10,330 nt of DNA from JABDGC01 sp964449835 (lineage in GTDB: Bacteria; Pseudomonadota; Gammaproteobacteria; DSM-16500), in contig CAYVBZ010000071.1 of assembly GCA_964449835.1 (NCBI GenBank), positions 1 through 10,330 on the forward strand, read 5' to 3'. Made by a program: the position numbers and the translations under genes. Positions 7,618 to 10,330 of this stretch are shown piece by piece (the first letter of the stretch is position 1; every line of letters starts with the position of its first letter). The notes under the pieces were generated by a model. It was not told where the DNA came from and did not search any database. It saw nothing but the letters and a program-made list of their open reading frames with translations.

Positions 7618-7691
7618 GCGTGACTGGAAACAGGAATTTTTAATAAATAACCATATATATCAATAAGTTATTGCGTGACTGAAATCGGGAA
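7618..7691 (+). repeat. Pair of 19-bp imperfect direct repeats upstream of the zeta-like gene
   Basis: Copies at 7618-7636 and 7673-7691 share GCGTGACTG exactly and match at 16 of 19 positions overall, 55 bases apart. They lie in the 232-base divergent region between the REase and zeta-like genes, 40 to 113 bases before the latter. Regulator binding sites or the scar of an insertion are possible; no convincing sigma-70 promoter for the + gene was found in this region. Confidence 0.45.
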
Positions 7692-7730
7692 ATATGAAAA
7701 ACTGGAGAGCAACATAACTTTGAAACTGTA

Positions 7731-8387
7731 ATGAAGATTCTGCAAGACTTGCAGAGTAAATTTCCTTTTTTTACTGAAAATTGGAAAGAGTATGGGAAAT
7801 GTCGAATGCCACACGTCATCGTAATTGCTGGCTCAAATGGTTCTGGAAAAAGTACAGCTGCTCCGGCATTGCTGCAAGATACGGTTCACATCAAGGATTT
7901 TGTTAATGCGGATGTTATTGCCCAAGGGTTGAGCGCGTTTCAACCTGAAAAGGCAGCTATTCAGGCTGGACGGGTTATGCTTGAGCGTATTAAGACATTG
8001 GCGGCCGAGAAAAATAATTTCGCGTTTGAGACCACCTTAGCAAGCCGCATGTTCGCGAAATGGATAAAAGAACTGAAGCAGAAAAAAGGGTATCAATTTC
8101 ACCTTACCTTTTTGTGGCTTCGAGATGTTGAGCTTGCGGTGTCACGTGTTGCTGATCGTGTAAAAATGGGCGGCCATTCAGTGCCGGAAAAAACAATTCG
8201 CCGCCGCTATGAGGCAGGGCTGAGAAACTTCTTTAAGCTTTATTGCCCAATAGCGGACTCGTGGCGACTTTATGATAATTCAAATACTGAAGGCATATCT
8301 TTGATAGCGGCAAAACCGCAGGATGAGATTGAGGTTTTTAATAAAATTATTTGGAAACGATTAGAGGAGGCATACGGTGAAAGATAG
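7731..8387 (+). CDS. Zeta-toxin-like P-loop kinase / AAA family ATPase
   Basis: A P-loop phosphotransferase of the zeta-toxin superfamily. Characterised zeta toxins phosphorylate UDP-N-acetylglucosamine; the substrate of this branch is not established. Visible motifs in 218 residues: Walker A GSNGSGKS at 34-41, NADVIAQGLS after the first domain strand, FETTL at 99-103, and the lid segment RVADRVKMGGHSVPE with IRRRY and DSWRLYDN, all typical of this proteobacterial subfamily. The family usually begins near MPHV, corresponding to Met26 here (ATG at 7806, with GGGAAA upstream), so the first 25 residues may be an extension or the true start may be 7806; ATG 7731 has no good ribosome site. The reading frame overlaps the next small gene by 11 bases, suggesting a toxin-antitoxin style pair. 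It diverges from the restriction operon. Confidence 0.85.
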   Translation: MKILQDLQSKFPFFTENWKEYGKCRMPHVIVIAGSNGSGKSTAAPALLQDTVHIKDFVNADVIAQGLSAFQPEKAAIQAGRVMLERIKTLAAEKNNFAFETTLASRMFAKWIKELKQKKGYQFHLTFLWLRDVELAVSRVADRVKMGGHSVPEKTIRRRYEAGLRNFFKLYCPIADSWRLYDNSNTEGISLIAAKPQDEIEVFNKIIWKRLEEAYGER

Positions 8388-8547
8388 AATTTCACGAATA
8401 TTTAGTAACAATAAAATTGTTACTGACGCAATACAGAAAGGGATAAACGCGGCTTTATTGAGACATAAGCAGCTGGGCAAGCCGGTCTGTGTTTGGCGTA
8501 ATGGCAAGGTGGTATGGATTGCGCCAAAAAATATTAAAGTAAAATAA
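8377..8547 (+). CDS. Small partner of the zeta-like kinase (putative antitoxin)
   Basis: A 56-residue protein starting at GTG 8377 inside the end of the kinase gene (11-base overlap). The start is strongly supported by AGAGGAGG at 8363-8370, six bases upstream, the best ribosome site in this layer. The N-terminal half is a probable amphipathic helix (KIVTDAIQKGINAALLRHKQ), then a short beta-like tail GKPVCVWRNGKVVWIAP. I recall similar small proteins with a VWRDGKVV-like tail beside kinases of this subfamily, and position and coupling fit an antitoxin or regulator. It is not the classic epsilon antitoxin, which has a different fold and order. Function is inferred from context only. Confidence 0.78.
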   Translation: MKDRISRIFSNNKIVTDAIQKGINAALLRHKQLGKPVCVWRNGKVVWIAPKNIKVK

Positions 8548-8628
8548 TATTCAGAGCTAAAAATAATATTTAACTTTAGTTCAGCGTTTCCTATACCCCA
8601 CGCAAATTGGAAAAGGGAAACAAGGAAA

Positions 8629-8784
8629 ATGAAAAGAATAACCGTTTTTGCGTTAATGGTGTTATGTGCTGCAGGCAATGGTTATGCTGGATTTAATATT
8701 GATTATTTATTGATCACGAAATATTGTAACCTATTGATTAATATAGCGCCATCAAGGGAATTCGAACCCCTGTTACCGCCGTGA
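8629..8784 (+). pseudogene. Truncated gene for a secreted protein: Sec signal peptide running into the tRNA relic
   Basis: AAGGAA lies just before ATG 8629. The frame begins with a textbook Sec signal peptide, MKRITVFALMVLCAAGNGYA, with predicted cleavage after residue 20, then GFNIDYLLITKYCNLLIN. From about residue 37 the frame is made of the tRNA-Glu relic (8737 onward) and ends at TGA 8782-8784, 51 codons in all. The likely reading is the 5' stump of a periplasmic or exported protein gene whose remainder was lost when the att junction formed. A genuine 31-residue secreted peptide is less likely because its C-terminal third is tRNA-derived sequence. The 81 bases between it and the previous gene show no clear promoter. 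Confidence 0.55.
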
Positions 8785-8789
8785 AAGGG
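8737..8789 (-). repeat. tRNA-Glu 3'-part relic (att-like direct repeat)
   Basis: Ungapped alignment with 10273-10325 gives 46 of 53 identities (mismatches at 8743, 8745, 8749, 8751, 8752, 8759, 8777), covering the anticodon loop, the T arm, the 3' acceptor strand and seven bases of the downstream flank. The longest exact run is 8760-8776. Similarity ends at the 5' side of the anticodon stem, and the 5' half of a tRNA is absent. The acceptor strand and CCA end are mutated, so it is not a gene. Its anticodon stem still has GGCGG where the intact copy has GGCAG. Confidence 0.85.
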
Positions 8790-8790
8790 T

Positions 8791-8842
8791 ATATTATAAT
8801 ACCTATATTCGACAAATATGTCGAATATAGGTATTATAATAT
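8791..8842. repeat. Perfect 24-bp inverted repeat with AATA loop, upstream of abiEii
   Basis: Arms 8791-8814 and 8819-8842 are exactly complementary around AATA at 8815-8818. The structure begins one base after the tRNA similarity ends and finishes 30 bases before the abiEii start. It contains ATTCGACA...TGTCGAAT at its centre and TATAAT at 8835-8840, which is suitably placed as a -10 for abiEii with a TCGACA at 8809-8814 but an over-long 20-base spacer; the mirror -10 exists on the other strand. There is no T tract after it. AbiEi antitoxins are known to autorepress by binding inverted repeats in the operon promoter, so an operator is the leading reading. Confidence 0.9.
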
Positions 8843-8872
8843 CTATAGAATCCCGTGCAACAGAAATAAACT

Positions 8873-9646
8873 ATGAATATTTATAGCCCAAGACAACATG
8901 TGGAATTATTCCATCTACTCTTTCTTAATCAGCTGGGGCGAAAGTTGGATAAGCAACTCTATGCCTTGAAAGGTGGTTGTAATATGCGCTTTTATTTTAA
9001 TAGCATCCGTTATTCTGAAGATATGGACATAGACGTTCAAATAATTAGCAAAGACACATTAACCAAAAATATCCATCAAATACTAAGCTCCACCCCTTTC
9101 AGATCGATTCTCAGAGCCAATAAACTTGAAGTCCAGAAATTCAGCAGCCCTAAACAAACAGAGACAACCCAACGATGGAAAATATCGCTGCAGTCACCTT
9201 CAACCACCTTGGCGCTGAATACCAAGATAGAATTTTCACGCCGCAGCTTAGACAAAGACATTCAATTTGAAATGATCAATTCTCAAATATTAAAAACCTA
9301 CTCTCTTCCACCGATTATGTCGAACCACTACTCATTTCAAATAATGTATGAGCAAAAAATTATTGCTCTTGCTTTACGTAATGAAACTCAAGCTCGCGAC
9401 ATCTTTGACTTGTATTTGCTTATTTGTTCCGGAAACAGTCTCAATATAACAAGCAAAAACACTTTCACCCACCTGAATGAAGCAATAACCAAGGCAATGA
9501 ATATTTCTTTCACAGATTTTAAAGGGCAGGTAGTTGCTTATCTCACTGAAGAGTACCAACAACAATACAATGACCGAGAAGTGTGGAACAGCATAGTTGA
9601 GAAAGTTGTTCAATCACTAGAAGACCAGCAAAATGAAATTAATTGA
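8873..9646 (+). CDS. abiEii: AbiEii/AbiGii-family nucleotidyltransferase toxin
   Basis: Toxin of a type IV toxin-antitoxin and phage abortive-infection system. Family members are DNA polymerase beta-like nucleotidyltransferases; studied relatives stop growth, some by adding nucleotides to tRNA. In this 257-residue protein KGG at 33-35 and RYSEDMDID at 46-54 form the nucleotide-binding and Asp-x-Asp metal site, KIEFSRR is at 118-124, and EQKIIALALRN with RDIFDL (about 160-180) is the conserved C-terminal motif carrying the Lys and Arg-Asp residues. All key motifs are intact, so the enzyme is probably active. No strong ribosome site precedes the ATG; with the TATAAT inside the palindrome the leader would be about 25 bases. 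The stop overlaps the antitoxin start by 14 bases. The toxin gene coming first is the reverse of the classic abiEi-abiEii order. Confidence 0.9.
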   Translation: MNIYSPRQHVELFHLLFLNQLGRKLDKQLYALKGGCNMRFYFNSIRYSEDMDIDVQIISKDTLTKNIHQILSSTPFRSILRANKLEVQKFSSPKQTETTQRWKISLQSPSTTLALNTKIEFSRRSLDKDIQFEMINSQILKTYSLPPIMSNHYSFQIMYEQKIIALALRNETQARDIFDLYLLICSGNSLNITSKNTFTHLNEAITKAMNISFTDFKGQVVAYLTEEYQQQYNDREVWNSIVEKVVQSLEDQQNEIN

Positions 9647-10247
9647 GGCCTATACAGCATTACGCAAGCTAAATTCGCCTGTTTTCTTGACAAAGGATGT
9701 CGCTGCGTATTTTAAAATATCTGTTAATCATGCCAATAAGCTATTGTCCAGAATAGCGGAAGCCAAGCAAATTATACGCATTAAACATGCCACTTGGGCC
9801 TTCCCTGATATTGAGCCTCTCATTCTTCCCACGTTATTGACAGATCCTTTCCCATCTTATGTATCGCTTCAAACCGCTCTCTATTTCCATGGAATGATTT
9901 CACAGATACCAAGTATCATCTATGCTGTTTCTTTAGCGAGAACTCGCACCCATCATACTCCTATCGCCACTGTATCAATACATCACCTGCAACCATCTTT
10001 CTTTTTTGGTTATAGTGAAACAGAGAACAATGATTTGCTTAAAATCGCCACCCCAGAGAAAGCATTAATAGACCTTTTCTACCTGGGCCCCGCCAAATCA
10101 AGATTATTCCATACCCTACCAGAAATTGAGCTGCCTAAAAAATTTAACATCCGTAACGCTAATCAAATTATAAAAAAAATACCTTCTAAAAGAAGAAGAG
10201 AATTAGTTCAAAGACGGTTATCAGATTTTTTAGCAAGTAAAAAATAA
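9633..10247 (+). CDS. abiEi: AbiEi-family antitoxin / transcriptional regulator
   Basis: Cognate antitoxin of the preceding nucleotidyltransferase; 204 residues. Residues 13-53 form a winged helix-turn-helix (FLTKDVAAYFKISVNHANKLL, then an IIRIKHATWAF wing). YVSLQTALYFHGMI at 76-89 and IATPEKALIDLFYL at 138-151 are the diagnostic AbiEi segments, followed by a basic C-terminus (KRRRELVQRR). In studied AbiE systems the antitoxin does not bind the toxin protein directly and represses the operon through its N-terminal domain. Here the obvious target is the inverted repeat at 8791-8842. Translation probably depends on coupling to the toxin gene (14-base overlap, weak ribosome site). The stop lies 32 bases from the tRNA-Glu 3' end. 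No truncation or frameshift is seen. Confidence 0.9.
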   Translation: MKLIEAYTALRKLNSPVFLTKDVAAYFKISVNHANKLLSRIAEAKQIIRIKHATWAFPDIEPLILPTLLTDPFPSYVSLQTALYFHGMISQIPSIIYAVSLARTRTHHTPIATVSIHHLQPSFFFGYSETENNDLLKIATPEKALIDLFYLGPAKSRLFHTLPEIELPKKFNIRNANQIIKKIPSKRRRELVQRRLSDFLASKK

Positions 10248-10265
10248 ACTGACCTTATCTTGCAC

Positions 10266-10285
10266 ACGCCAAATTAATCTGGCGT
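10266..10285. repeat. Near-palindrome at the tRNA-Glu 3' end / island junction
   Basis: ACGCCA (10266-10271) and TGGCGT (10280-10285) pair around AATTAATC, whose inner bases are also largely self-complementary. One arm is the encoded CCA end and discriminator region of the tRNA gene itself. It could be a recombinase or excisionase core site or chance. The younger relic keeps the ATTAAT and GCG parts but has lost the left arm. Confidence 0.4.
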
Positions 10286-10330
10286 CCCCAAGGGGATTCG
10301 AACCCCTGTTACTGCCGTGAAAGGGCAATG
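10280..10330 (-). tRNA. tRNA-Glu (anticodon UUC), 3' part; 5' half beyond the window
   Basis: Read on -, the sequence gives an anticodon stem TTGCC/GGCAG with loop CTTTCAC (anticodon TTC at 10321-10319), a T arm AGGGG/CCCCT with loop TTCGAAT, a 3' acceptor strand TGGGGAC, discriminator G and an encoded CCA (10282-10280). It is almost the same as the E. coli tRNA-Glu from the anticodon loop on. About 25 bases of the 5' half are missing because the window ends. It is the probable integration target of the layers to its left. Confidence 0.93.

Larger units (their letters stand above)
4571..8736. mobile_element. Putative older integration layer carrying restriction-modification and zeta-like genes
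   Basis: The segment lies between two same-orientation relics of the tRNA-Glu 3' end. It holds only accessory genes: the REase, methyltransferase and vsr operon, a zeta-like kinase with its small partner, and a truncated secreted-protein gene. No integrase, transposase or mobilisation gene is visible, so if it was mobile it is now a remnant or moved with help in trans. The left limit rests on the weaker relic at 4571-4610 and is the least certain part of the reconstruction. Confidence 0.4.
8737..10325. mobile_element. AbiE mini-island bounded by tRNA-Glu direct repeats
   Basis: The unit between the relic at 8737-8789 and the matching part of the real tRNA gene (10273-10325) is 1536 bases, measured repeat start to repeat start. 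It contains only a palindrome and the AbiEii/AbiEi pair. This is the geometry left by site-specific integration into a tRNA 3' end with the anticodon loop as the crossover boundary. There is no integrase, and only 32 bases separate the antitoxin gene from the tRNA, so the unit was either moved in trans or is a deletion remnant. Confidence 0.6.

Noticed and set aside
8361..8678. A 105-codon open frame on the minus strand with hydrophobic residues.
   Set aside because: It lies antisense to the end of the kinase gene and to the well-supported 56-residue gene, has no ribosome site that I can see, and resembles a shadow frame.
8791..8842. The long palindrome as an intrinsic terminator of the upstream gene.
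   Set aside because: The stem is AT-rich, no T run follows on either strand, and it sits immediately before a gene start.
1..10330. CRISPR arrays, insertion sequences or integrase genes.
   Set aside because: No regularly spaced repeats, transposase or recombinase coding sequence is visible on either strand.

Overview
The window looks like accessory chromosome of a gammaproteobacterium, most likely a member of the Legionellales (Legionella or a relative). The reasons are the moderate-to-low GC, two large unrecognised proteins carrying paired hydrophobic hairpins next to coiled-coil or charged stretches (a style common among Legionella effector-like proteins), and the general look of the codon use. 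The genus is an inference; no gene here proves it.

Layout. (1) 1-4500, apparently the older flank: a 379-residue membrane-hairpin protein, then a ManC-type mannose-1-phosphate guanylyltransferase with a C-terminal phosphomannose-isomerase-like cupin, both on +; a 523-residue protein with a C-terminal membrane hairpin lies convergently on -. (2) 4571-8736, a defence layer: on -, a type II restriction-modification operon in transcription order REase (Eco47II-like), C5 cytosine methyltransferase with a fused MerR-like helix-turn-helix, and a Vsr mismatch endonuclease; on +, diverging from it, a zeta-toxin-like P-loop kinase translationally coupled to a 56-residue protein, then a gene stump encoding a Sec signal peptide. 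(3) 8737-10330, a miniature island: a truncated copy of the 3' part of tRNA-Glu, a perfect 24-bp inverted repeat, an AbiEii/AbiEi type IV toxin-antitoxin pair, and then the real tRNA-Glu(UUC) gene (-), cut by the window end.

The main result is the architecture. Read on the - strand, the 3' portion of tRNA-Glu (anticodon loop to 3' end) occurs three times in the same orientation: the genuine gene at 10280-10330, a relic at 8737-8789 (46/53 matches to the gene and its flank), and a more decayed relic at 4571-4610 (29/41, one gap). Similarity of the first relic stops at the 5' edge of the anticodon loop, as expected for a tyrosine-recombinase attachment site and not for a tandem tRNA duplication. 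Decay increases with distance from the tRNA, which suggests stacked integration: an older restriction-modification/zeta layer pushed away by a newer AbiE layer of about 1.5 kb. No integrase lies in the window.

The genes of the two layers form a small defence and addiction locus: restriction of unmodified DNA, repair of deaminated methylcytosine by Vsr, and two probable toxin-antitoxin systems that could both stabilise the insertions and act against phage.
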